Of a DNA stretch of 64,000 nucleotides, positions 1-12,300 are shown in pieces. Location of the stretch: the NCBI GenBank assembly GCA_036768485.1, contig JAVLUZ010000150.1, positions 744,001-808,000 of the forward strand. Reading direction: 5' to 3'. How positions within the stretch are numbered: position 1 is the stretch's first letter; each line of letters starts with the position of its first letter. Both the position numbers and the translations under genes were made by a program. The DNA is from Mermis nigrescens (lineage: Eukaryota; Nematoda; Enoplea; Mermithida; Mermithidae). Under the pieces are notes generated by a model. It saw only the letters and a list, made by a program, of their open reading frames with translations, had not been told where the DNA came from and searched no databases.

Positions 1-235
1 CACTTAATACAGGTCAGACGTGAAACAAGAATAATGCAAGTATGTGCAATGCAAAAGATGGTAAAATCCCATGTTACATCCCCGTTTTCTACATATGTAT
101 GTATAAAATGCTACTTCGTTCGATTTTTATCTATAGTCGATCAAAATTCGGGCTATTTTTATGTTTAGCGAAGACGATTAAGCTTTTTCAATCGTCAATT
201 GAAAATAAATTACAATAACATGATGTTATACTCAC

Positions 236-394
236 CTGTCTAAACTTATCTTTATAACTTGCCGCTCTTCCTTGTAATTTGTTTAAAACGGATGAAATTT
301 GCTCTCTGGAAGCGCTAGAAACTGAATAAGATGACCCGGCTGCACTTTCCATATCAGTTTCTACGTCCGACAAAATAGTGGACATTTGGGCAGA
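236..394 (-). CDS. Golgin exon, acidic linker and start of coiled coil
   Basis: The acceptor CTTGGACAG ends at 395 and the donor GTGAGT begins at 235. The exon has 53 codons in phase 0. The first half is acidic and Ser-rich (ILSDVETDMESAAGSS). The second half (REQISSVLNKLQGRAASYKD) aligns by eye with the golgin-245 block EQLIQRLRRMERSLSSYRGK. Confidence 0.72.
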
Positions 395-3300
395 CTGTCC
401 AAGGGAAGGGAAGAAACTGAAGTGAACCAAAGAAAAAGTTATCTATGTCCTTAAAGCGCAGTATTCATGTTTCTGATATCAGTAAGAAGCACGATTTTTG
501 TACAAAAACCTCGACTTTTTGTGCAATCGGACATGGTCAAAAACTGTCTATACATTTCGCACAAAGATCTATCCGAAAATCTTTAAACGAGCCTCAAAAT
601 CTTCGTTCCGCACAAAAAGCAAAAGCAATGGTAAGCAAATTGAATAAGCTTGAATATGATAGAAGGACACGTTTTTTAGTACGTAGAAAAGAGGCATTGG
701 TCGTCTAAATATCCTAGCATTATTAAGTAAATACATGAGCGTAGCATACATGTACATAACGGCTCAAAATTTTGGTTGGGGGATCCCGGCTGTCAAAAAC
801 GGCTAAAAAACATCTAAAAACGGCCGAAAAATTCGATGTTTTCCCAAAAATTGGAAGGTAAGTGAACCCAAAGAAAAAGTTATCTTGTCCTTAAAGCGCA
901 GTATTCATGTTTCTGATATCAGTAAGAAGCACGATTTTTGTACAAAAACCTCGACTTTTTGTGCAATCGACATGGTCAAAAACTGTCTATACATTTCGCA
1001 CAAAGATCTATCCGAAAATCTTTAAACGAGCCTCAAAATCTTCGTTCCGCACAAAAAAGCAAAAGCAATGGTAAAATTGAATAAGCTTGAATATGATAGA
1101 AGGACACGTTTTTTAGTACGTAGAAAAGAGGCATTGGTCGTCTAAATATCCTAGCATTATTGGGTAAATACAAGTGAGCGTAGCATACATGTAACGGCTC
1201 AAAATTTTGAGTGGGGGTCCCTGGCTATTTTAGTTAGCTACTGATTTTCAGAGGAAGGGGCTAAATGACCTCAAATTTTTCGTCAAAAACGGCCGAAAAA
1301 CATCTAAAAAGGTCGAAAATTCAATTTTTTCACAAAAAATGGAAGGAAGGGGTCAAAAATTTTCTGTCTTTGGGGGATGGCCGACTTTGGTTGGGGATCC
1401 CCATCCTCTGGCGCAGGGTTAGCTGGAGTTAGAATTAGTTAATTAGTTGACCCTAAACTTAAAGCAACCATGCAGGGCGAAATTTAACCAACCACGCAAA
1501 AAACTTGCAATTTCAACGAAACACTGAAGAATTATGCAAAAATTTGCGTGACAGCAATGAATGCTTTGTACAACAAATTTTACATGACAGTAGGCATATT
1601 CTTAGATTGAGCTTATCAAATCAATATCTACAGTGGCGGATCTAGGATTTTGCTAATCGGGACGGTACCCCAACTTTTCCAAAAACCGTCGAAAACAGGT
1701 ACAAAAAGTTGTCCTTCCAATGCGAAATACCGTTTTTTGGCGCATTAAGTTGTCTACTTTTATTTCAAACCGCTCTTGGCGCAATGTTTTTCCTAAAAAA
1801 TTTTGTGGCCATTTCGCTCAAAAGAATCATTAAATTTCTATGATTTAAGGGAAAATCTGGAGCGGGAGAACGTTTAGAAACTTGGATTAATGCTCAATCA
1901 CCTGCATTGTAGCATTTGACGCGGAACGTCGAAAATTTTTAAACGTTTTCCTTGAAAGCATAGAAGAGACTATGCTGAAAGAGCTGTTTCTGCTCTTGAA
2001 ATCATTTTAAAACATATTGTCTGCGCAGTAATATGGCTTTCAAACCGCGAAGAAAGTAAATCAATGTTATTAATGGGTATCACCTGGCGCGAAGCGCCGC
2101 AAAAATCGGAGAAATCATGATTACTGACGGCCGAAAATCATTCCAAATGACATATCCGTCCTTCATCTCGCCAACTATTTTGGACCAATGGGAGGAGGGC
2201 AGCCGCCCCCTTAAATCCGCCCATAAATATCTACATAGTACATGCAGTGCAGCAATTTGTATGGTCTATATGGCGTAGGCATAAGATTTTGCTTTGTACA
2301 AGTAATATGGCTGATAAATGACCAGTGACCAGTATTGATAAATACATTATGCTACACTTTGACCAACCGAGCAACCTGTTCTATCCGCGGTGCACAAGGT
2401 GAGGGTCGGCAGGGGAGGGGTAAACTCTCAGAAATTCAAAAAATAAATTTAACGTTTACGAAGTTTTTGTTGTTTTAACGACCAAAATGGTCAAAATAGC
2501 GTATAAAACGTCTTTTCGTGGTAATTTAGCATTTTTAAAGCATTTTAAGTCCATTTTGACTGCATTATATCACTTTAAACACTAAACAATACAGAAATCG
2601 ATCAATTTTTGGCGCTTTTTTGGAAAAAATACACAAAAGTGTACTTGATTTTTAATCTGTTAAAAATAATTTAATAACGCACTAAAATTTTGACATTTTT
2701 ACTGCTTTTGACCTCAAAAATGATGCAAAAAAACGTCCCATCAGCTCAAAATCGCCGGACGGTACCTGTTTAACTGACCCTTCTGCGAGAGGTAATAGTC
2801 CCCTCACCCCCTATGTAAATGTGTATGGTTTAATCTGAAGTTTGACCGTGTCCATGTATGATAAAGTACTCGTATTATGACAATACCTACATGATCTGGG
2901 GGCGGAGTTTCCCTCCAGAAAAGTTGTCAGCCCCTCAAGAAATTTTTTCACTCCCTCAGAATTCGCGGTTATCCAAGTTTCCAAAAGTTTCCGAAAATTC
3001 ATAGAAAAGGTGCTGTTTTGAGCGTTTTAAGCTCCGCCATATACTTACTTTTTGTCTATATTTTGTTCAATTTGTTCGAATGTTTAGATTTTTTTAAATT
3101 TTTTGCTTTTATGCTCTAGAAAGATAGCGCATCGTCAGAACATTGAAAAAGATGTTTTGACGCGTAAGGACCATTTTCGGGCCTGGAGAAGGCAGTTTGA
3201 AGCTTCACCCCTTTCCCAGAACTCCCATGCTGTGCATGTCTGATTAATGATTATGACGCTACTTATTGACATTCTTTTAAAAGCTGCATAACACATTTTT

Positions 3301-6300
3301 GTACATAGGGAGTAATTTTGCTACATTGTTGGAAATGAAACTAATAAATTTTTATGATTCAAAAAATGCAATGGGGTTACTTGTCCAAGCTTCCAAAAGA
3401 GTCGGTTGAAGCATGTCGTTGTCTCGGCAAACCGTCAATTTCAGCATTAATCGGGTTAGCATAACTGGCCTTTGAATATTTTAGAAATGTAGGGTCTACA
3501 TTTTGGCTTATTTATACTTCATGAAGTGGAATTTGTGGTAAAGCAAGAAAAATGAAAGCATTATTGATTCGAAAGTCATAGAAGCAATAATGTGAATTAA
3601 TTAAATTTGTAAATTAATATCGATGAGGCAAACCTTCTGTTTTTCGATTAGAATACAAAAAACGCAATTAAATTTTGAACTAAAATGCAAGTGTCAAGTG
3701 AGGTGCAGATATACGGAACCAGGGCCGTATTTACATATTGTCGACCGTCTACTTATCCTCGGTCAAAATTTTTAAAGTAGGAAAAAATCGTACGTTGTTA
3801 AGCTGAAGGAACGAGGATACTAAGGTAGGATGGGTGGTGATTCACTTTCATGTCTTGGCCTGGTCATTCTCCCGACCTAAGGCCGTGCAATTTTTTCTTC
3901 AGTGTTTATCAAATTCAAATTGTTCAAAATGCGACGAACACTGATAATTTAAAGCCAATAAAAATCCTCAGACCTTCGTTTAGTGCGAATAGACATGGGC
4001 GTGAGAGTCCTATACTGAACCAATAATGCACGGCATGGCCGGTTTGGGGTCAATCGGTATAAGGTGGATCGATCAGCGAGCTCTTTCTAGCCAGAACGGC
4101 CTCGAAAGCAAGTATAAATGCTAAAAAAGCGTAAAAAGTACGTTGTTTGTTTAATCCATTTTTAGCCAGTTTTTAGTATTTTTCACACAAAGTATTGATT
4201 TTCTATCATTTTTGATTTTAATTTAACTTATTTTCCCAACAAAATCTCACATTTTGGCATTCTATTGGGCATAGTTGCGCAAGATCAAACTTTCAAGGAG
4301 GAGTGAAAATCAAAAACTTGGACACAGCTAAGTGACAGCGAAAAACGATGGTATCGCTTTAAAACCATCGTTTTCGAGCATTTGTTGCAAACGTATATCC
4401 CTTTTGAAGTCACAAACATAGCTGGATAGCCTTTTTTGAATAGATATCATAGGTAGCGCGTTAGCGCGTAACTATTATATACTTGGGTACCCCTAACACC
4501 TGTGCACCCCATGAAGCAACACTGGAACACTTCTGTATTATGCGGTTTTTTAAAAGATAGATAATAAAAAATTCGAAACCGCCATTTTTTTAAACTCCTA
4601 CTCGGCGTGTAAAGAGCATGTTAAGTTTTGATGTATCGTTATAACATATACTTTTTAAAATTTTGGTCGGTCACATGACTTTTCTAACTCAGTTTTGCTT
4701 TCTATTTGGTCTGGTTTTTCTTTAAATTTAGGCAATTGAGTAACCTCTCAACACTTTTCAATTTTTTCAAGTGACCGATTCCCGAGAAGCAGTGCAAAGA
4801 GTGTAAAGAATGTGAGGGTGAAAAACACATTTTGGCCTCTCCTTTACAAACAACTCCGGGTATAAAGTCCCAAGAAATTTTTTCAGACAGAAATGTACTA
4901 CGACCAAAGGGCTACTTTCGGCTAACCCGTACTAAGATTCAACGGCTACAAACTGACCGAAACTGAATTTCTTGACATACAGATTTTTAAAGTTTATAAT
5001 GTGATGGATGGTGAAAAACTTCGTTTTTGTCCGTTTTTGTTCGCCAATTTCTTCATTTAGAAGTCGGAATAAGTCGAATAGAATATAAATAAAGTACTTT
5101 CTACGGAGTACACGTCACAGCAAATTCTGTTTATTTACATCAATATTGAAGGAAGTTTAAATTCAAAGATCAGGGGAGATAAACATGTTTCTGTCTTGTT
5201 TTTCTCTAACAACTTCTCCCGTTATAAGTGTGGACGTGATCATAAGTCTAAAAATGTACCAGGGGGTCAAACATCGTAGGTATGTTGGGCGCGTTTGTAC
5301 TCAATAGTGGTGTAAAGTGGTTCAACTCTAATTTTTATTGCCTTCAAGACCAAGGTAGGGAGTAAATTTTTTATAAATATTGATCGTAATATCAGAGTTA
5401 TCAGAATTACGAATCCGACTAAAACCTTTTCACTCGGTAGTTGCGTAAAGTTTGCATAGAAAACCAACTTTAGTTCTAGACCGTTGCGTAAGCTTTTTTT
5501 AATGTTCTTTTTAATGTCAGAATTACGAATTTGACTGTTACTGTTCTCTACACCAAGTAATTAAGTAAAGTTTACACTATTCATTTATTGTTGATGTGTC
5601 AAGTTTACACTACAAATTTATTTTACTTCCAGAGCGTTGCAAAACATGAATTTTTTCAATATACGTTCCGTAAAGTCGGTATTACAAATCTGAATGTATG
5701 TTTTCTTCAAACCCAGTAGTTGTATAAAGTTTACACTATTAATCATTGCAAAGTCTTATTTTTTCAAAAAATCCCATGTAACGTCAGGATAACGAATCTG
5801 AGTGTAAGTGTCCTTTACACCCAGTAGTTGCGTAAAGTTTACGCCGAAAACATTAGATCTGTTTAAATAAGGTGAGGTGGTCCTGCTTAAAAAGATAATG
5901 CTGACGTTCAGAACAATATTGTTTCCCGCGTTCTTGGACTGCTCTCATTATTGTGGCATGTCAACAAATGTGTTTATTGACTGATTTACTCGAATCATGC
6001 TAATTAAAAGTAGGGTACTAGCAAAGAAAAATGCTCCGATGGAACAAAATGGTCGAATATACTTCTGATTACGCATCATTAGGAACATAAAAGGAGGGGA
6101 CAAGGAAAAAGTTACCTATGTATGCCGGTAAAAGTTGTACGAATTCACAAAAAAAGACTTCCGCTGGAAAACGCAAAAAATCTATGTATATTCTGAGGCT
6201 TCTGAAAAAAGCGTGCCTTCACGTTAACTGGCTCAGGAAAAAGATTGAGGAAAATATCAAATTCCTCTTTCAATATATAACCAATATTTAGTTACTCGTA

Positions 6301-9300
6301 AATAGCTTCATAAATGAATTATGACAAGCACACCATCTTGATAATTGCTGCCCCATAGCTACTGTACCATGCTAGCGTAGCACGTTGTGGTTCTCTGATT
6401 AGTGATCGCTTCTTTTCTAGGAATGAACTATTCATGATATTTATTTTTACTTCGAAGTGCAATTCCTCGTCTGCAGGCCGCAGAATATACTTCGATTTTT
6501 TTCGTTTTTCAGCGGAAGTCTAATTTTTAGTAGATTCTTACAAATTTCACAGACATACATAGGTAACTTTCCCTAGTCCCCTCCCTTCATGCCCCTGATG
6601 ATGTGTAATAGTAGTCTCGGCCTATTCGTGTCCCGAAACTACACTGCTGTGGGAAGGTGGATGCTTTCTTGCTTACCTAATTTGTACTTACTATAATTTA
6701 CTTAAGCTATCACAATCTAATGTCTATAGATTGAGCGCGTACCTATATTAAATAATACACTTGAATAGTATTCAAGGAGAGTATATCAATGAATGCGACC
6801 CTGGCTCCATAAAGTAGTAATTTAATTAGGTAAACGCCGTTTACGTGACTGACTCTGCTGCACGTTAACACGAGTACTTATACCCGGTCAACGCCCAGTT
6901 TCAGGTACAACTTATTTTAACAACACAACGATAAATGGTTAATAAATTAACCGTTTTCAATAATGCTGCTCGACAAAGATTACCATGATAGGTGGGTAAC
7001 ACCAAAATTCTGGGGGTGCAAGACTTTGCAAAGGTCAAAAAATTGTGGTATAGCGAAAAAACACCATTTTTGAAAGTTATGATCGAGCACTGTCCATTGG
7101 CATCAAAGAATTACGAAAAAACGAAAAAATCAAAAATTGAATTCTAAAGGGGGATTTTGGTTTCTGCAGGCACGTAGGAATAAGGGGATCCGGACAGGAA
7201 CCCCCCGAGAATTTAAAAAAATCGGACTTTTCAAATGTTATTTTGTGCTATTTTTGGTCTGTTTGGGCTTAGCCATACAGGTACACATTTTTTGACTATA
7301 TATTGTTCAACTTACGTAATTTGTTTCAAATTTTTTTGAAAGTTTTGTTACATTTTTATGTTTTAGAAAGAACGAGCATTGTCTGAAACGTCAAAAAAAC
7401 AGTGACAGTGTTTTTGACGTGTACCCTTCGTTTTTTAGCCCGAAAAATGCACTTTCCTGACTCTTCCCCGGAAAACCCATGCTGTACATCGTAGGCGTAG
7501 GAGTCAGGTTACATAATTTCAAGTATATTCGTCTTTTTGTTAGATCGGAGCATTATTCTTTGCTAGTAGATAATATTTAGGTGTTGTTTAAGCCGGTAAA
7601 ATAGCTATAAATCCTTTTAAGTAAAAAAACAACTACTTATCGTTTCTGAACTGATAAGTTATGTTTACGAGTCAATGAGCCCAAAAAAGAATAACAATCT
7701 TTCATCAGCCGAAATTGCTGTTTATTTATAAGTTTTTAAGCTCAGGGGAGTAATACTCCCTCTCATCCCTCCCCATGACCGTATGTGCTGCTGGCGATGT
7801 TTAGCCACTTACTGGCCTAATTCCTTTAACTTTCCCCAAGTCCCGAAATCCAATCGATATCCCACAGACTCCACCAGAATTAAATTTGGCAAATTTTGAC
7901 AACATTTTCTCGTGACTTTTTTGGTATTTTCTGCTCCTAATGTACCAACCATCGATTTTTCGGTACCACATTTTAACCTTAAAAATTTTTAGATTCCCAT
8001 TATTCACGTACTCCCCATGTGGACGTGTAATATGGCGAACTAAAGAAGCGTTTTTCCAATGAACATATGTATGATCAAGCCCGTGTTCATGGGGGCGGAA
8101 GAGCTACATAGTAAACTCATACAATTTCCGGCGCTTCGCGCCGGATTGAAAGAAAGAAAGAGTTTATTGCGACAGAGACGGAATTAAAACAATACAAATA
8201 TGGTCAAATTGAAAAAAAATCAAAGTAAATACAATAAAATGACGTCAATGCAATGCAATTTAATGAAATATATTATCAAAAAACCTGCGCAAGGACTATA
8301 AAGGCCGTTTGCACTTACTTATAGTCTAAGGTAAAACTAATTTTCTCTAAACGACTGCTGAAGGAGGGAAAGTTCGGGGCATTTACAACTTCTTCTGGCA
8401 AATTATTCCAAAGAGGAGGGAGTCTATTTGCAAAACAATACATTTTCAAATTTAAGCGAGATTTAGGTATTTTTAGCTTTACCGAGTTGACTGATCGAGT
8501 GATGCGATTACACACCGTGAACAACTCTTTAAAATCGATGTCTATAAGACCATGGTAAATTTTATAGGCCATCGATAGATCATGACGGACTCGACGTAAC
8601 TAAAGTGGGTCTAATCTAAGAAAATCTTATCGTTCACTATAGCTCAAGTCGGGAAAATTTAAGACCCTTCTAGTAAAGTATCTTTGAACTCTCTCAATAC
8701 TTTTCACGTCTTGCTTTTGTGTGGTGACCAAATAACCGTGCAATATTCTAGTAAAGGTCGAATATACGTTTTATAAGCCATAACTAGCAGTTCAGCATCT
8801 TTAGCCTTAAATGCTCGAAAAATCAATGACATCCTAAAATATGCACTTTTAACTATATTTGCAATGTGCGGCGAAAAATCCATATATTCGTTCAAAAGAA
8901 TACCTAAGTCTTTTACTTCGTTGTTTTCCAAGATATCATCCATTCCAATCGAATATTTTTGTTTATTTGTTTACTTGTTTACGTATACATAGTTTTGCCT
9001 TCTAAGCCGCTAAAAATCGATCAAATTTGAGTTGGACATAAAGAGCGTGTCAATTTTTTCCGGTGCTGTGCGCCGGATTCATTGTTCAGCTTTAGTTTGT
9101 GCCTTCTAGCTCACTCAAAACAGCTCAAATTTGAGTCATGACATGGAGAACATCAATCCGCTATTTTATAGTGATTTCAATTTCGATCGTGAAAGCTTTG
9201 ATTTTTCTATGTTTTAGCCCCTATGTACCCTCGTTTTCTCTTAAAATTCCACTTTTCGTTTTCCTTGGAAGAAAAACTGGCAAATTTCTATTCACGTGCA

Positions 9301-12300
9301 TTGCATACCTGTTCTCAGCAAATAGCATGACATTTGTTTTGTACCAAGATTATAATATCGAATCACAAAAAATACAATCAGTAGATTTCTTATATATTCT
9401 AGACTGAATATTATTTTATGTATAAAATTCAAATTATTTTATTGTAAATCAAGAGTGCCCAACACCCCCCAAACACTATGATTTTGCACTTACAGGTGTT
9501 GCAGTTGCGCTGTGCTGAGTGCTATTACTCCAATCATCAAACTGGATAAGACCGGCATCGTTCAAATCCATATTGCCTTGTTTGTGTTGCAAAGCCGGGC
9601 TAGACTGATTGGATCCCTGCGTGAAATGTCATTTAATCAGTAGAAACGAACACTAGGTAAAGAAACCCGTTTTCAGATTTAGACCCATAGAAGTTGAAAT
9701 TTTTGGACCATGTTGGTTATGACGGCGGAAATCCTTCCGGCAAAATTTGCCAGCTCCGTAATTATAATCAGAAAGTAGCTTCATAAACAGATTTTTTTCT
9801 GTAAAAATTAAGCTCGTTTCTGTATATATTTTTGAATAAAAAGTCGAGATTTTTTGCGATCTGTAGTGACTATACTTAGCACGGGAATTCTAAGAAGGTG
9901 TGAAATTTTTAAAGTGTCTCTTTTGGGCTTAAAATGGTAAAGTACGCGTCAAAAACATCGTTTTTTCAACGTTTCTGTCGATGCTCTATCTCTCTAGAGC
10001 ATAAAAATATTGAAAAATTTCTATAAAAAACAAAAAAAGTCAAACAAACTGAACAAAATACAGTCAAAACGTGTAGTATATGACAGGGAAGCGCCGAAAA
10101 TTTGACACTTTTGAGGCAAATATATAGCTAAAAACACTTAGAAAAGCACCTTTTCTACAAATTTTTTAAAATTTAGGGAACTTTCGGAAAATCGCGAATT
10201 CTGGGGGTGAAAAAATTTCTGCGGGGACTGAAGATTTGGGGTTGAAACCCCTCTAGATCATGTGTGAGTTCCGGCCCCCCCACAATTCTTTCAGCCCGTC
10301 CCCCTTAGTGATTCGCGATTTTTCGAAAAATCCCGAAAAAAATTTATGGGGAGAATATGTCATTTTAAGCGTTTTTAGCTTGATCTCTTCCGGGGTCGAC
10401 AAATGAGAGCTACACTTAGCCCAGTGACGGAGGCCAACCCATGGGAGTAGCGACCCCTTGCGATATTCAAGCGAGACAACACACGACTCTTGTGCATAGG
10501 CGATACATGGCTTTGGGGTGGGAAAGCCTAGTTTGGACCGTTGGAGAGCTATCTTTTCGACGCTCAGCGCCATAATCACTTTTGGCAATATTTTGTTCAA
10601 TTTGATCGAGATTTTTCGAGATATTTAAAAAAATTTTTTTTGATTTATGCTCTGAGAAAAAGAGAGCATCGTCAGAAACGCCGAAAATGATATTTTCAAC
10701 GCGTACCCAGCTTCGTTAGCCTAAGAGGGCACTCTAAAATTACAACTCTCGCTTCAGAATTCCCCTACTGTGCTATGTCTGGTGATGAGGTGAGTCACAA
10801 CTTCCACGACTGTATCTCTTCACTGAACATGGTCTATGAATCCATCATATCAGATCAAATTGTTGGCAATGTGTACATTATGCAGCTAATAGTTCTTTAT
10901 TCTATAATTAATAGTCAATGAACTTGTTCGTACAGTAGATCGATCAGAAGTTTAGAAAATAGTAATAGTCTAGCCAAATCGGCGTGCCGAATTCAATTCG
11001 CTACGTTTTGTCAAATTCGTTAATCCTTCGCCTAGCCAGCACGACAGCCTGAAACACCTGCAAATAACTCGTTGAAGTTACAAGCGAGCATACATGTAGG
11101 TACCACGGGGGCTAGAGATCTCCACTCCGAATCGGTCGTCCCCATACCCTCGAAGACCAGGTTTTTCACCCCCATTTTTCAGCAAAAACTAACCTTTTTA
11201 AATCCATTGTTTAAGGTTGAAATTTTCAGCCAAAGAATTAAAAGTTATCCTACCCCCACCAATAGTCTACTATCCTCATCCCATAATTTTGAGCTGTTAC
11301 TCTGACAGAGGCGGTTGATGTCTGCACACCTGCACAATTTATTGTGTGAGAGTACTGAATAAAACGAAATTTACAGCTCAGTTGCTGTTCGAAACATCTG
11401 GAATAAGAACATTTGTGACATAAACATATTACGGAATAGAAAAACACGTTTCACAAATCATAAGCCTTCTTGAATATAACAAGTTTACGGTTATTGCTTT
11501 TTAATGCTGTTTAAAAAACTTGGAATAAAAGCAAAAACCTCGTAGCACAGAAATTAGTTTGTCGTTTGAGACCTAAGTGATTTATCCAAGCACTTTTCAG
11601 TATTTGATCATGCATTTTATTTGACATTTTTACTTAACAATGTTCACGTTGTAACTTCCCAAGTCAATTCGTCCCTTGTTCTTATTACTTGAAAAACTTA
11701 TTAGATGATTTCCAGCTTTGTGCATGATAAAAAAAATTAAAAACTAGGGAGACTTTTGACATTCCCCGCGAAGATCCTGATTAGAGAGGAATGGGTTGTG
11801 ATTCTAAAAGCCCTGATACTTAATAGTTTCCAAAAGTCCAGAGTCAAAGGAGATAAAATCCCGAAATTCTGGAGCAGTAAATTTAGAGTTAGAGCTTTTT
11901 TATGCAGGTTAACTATGAAAAGTGATTAAGACATCTAATACGACGTGTTTTAAAGAGGAAGAATGTATTTTCATTCAGTAATTTTTATCCAATTCTAGCT
12001 CGTTTCGTCACATTTATCAGTAAAAAATACAAGAATCAATCAAAAACTTTGACTTTTAAAGATCATTTAAGTTTATTCGAAGCATTTTAAGGGTAAACAG
12101 AACAAGAATGTAGTAGTCAGCTTGAAACGCCGAAAAATTTTTTACATTCTTTTACTTTCGTCCCAAAAAGCTGCAGAAAATGTTTGATATTTAAAAATAG
12201 TCGACAGTGACTCCAGTCTTGGATCCTGAGGTGTAGAGGTAATAGAGACCTTCTGACCACCTTTTCTAAGGGAACGTATGTCTAACATATACATACATAC

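Noticed and set aside
10253..10600. 115-codon minus-strand frame
   Set aside because: Falls inside an inverted copy of the ~400-bp dispersed repeat; homologous positions elsewhere are not open.
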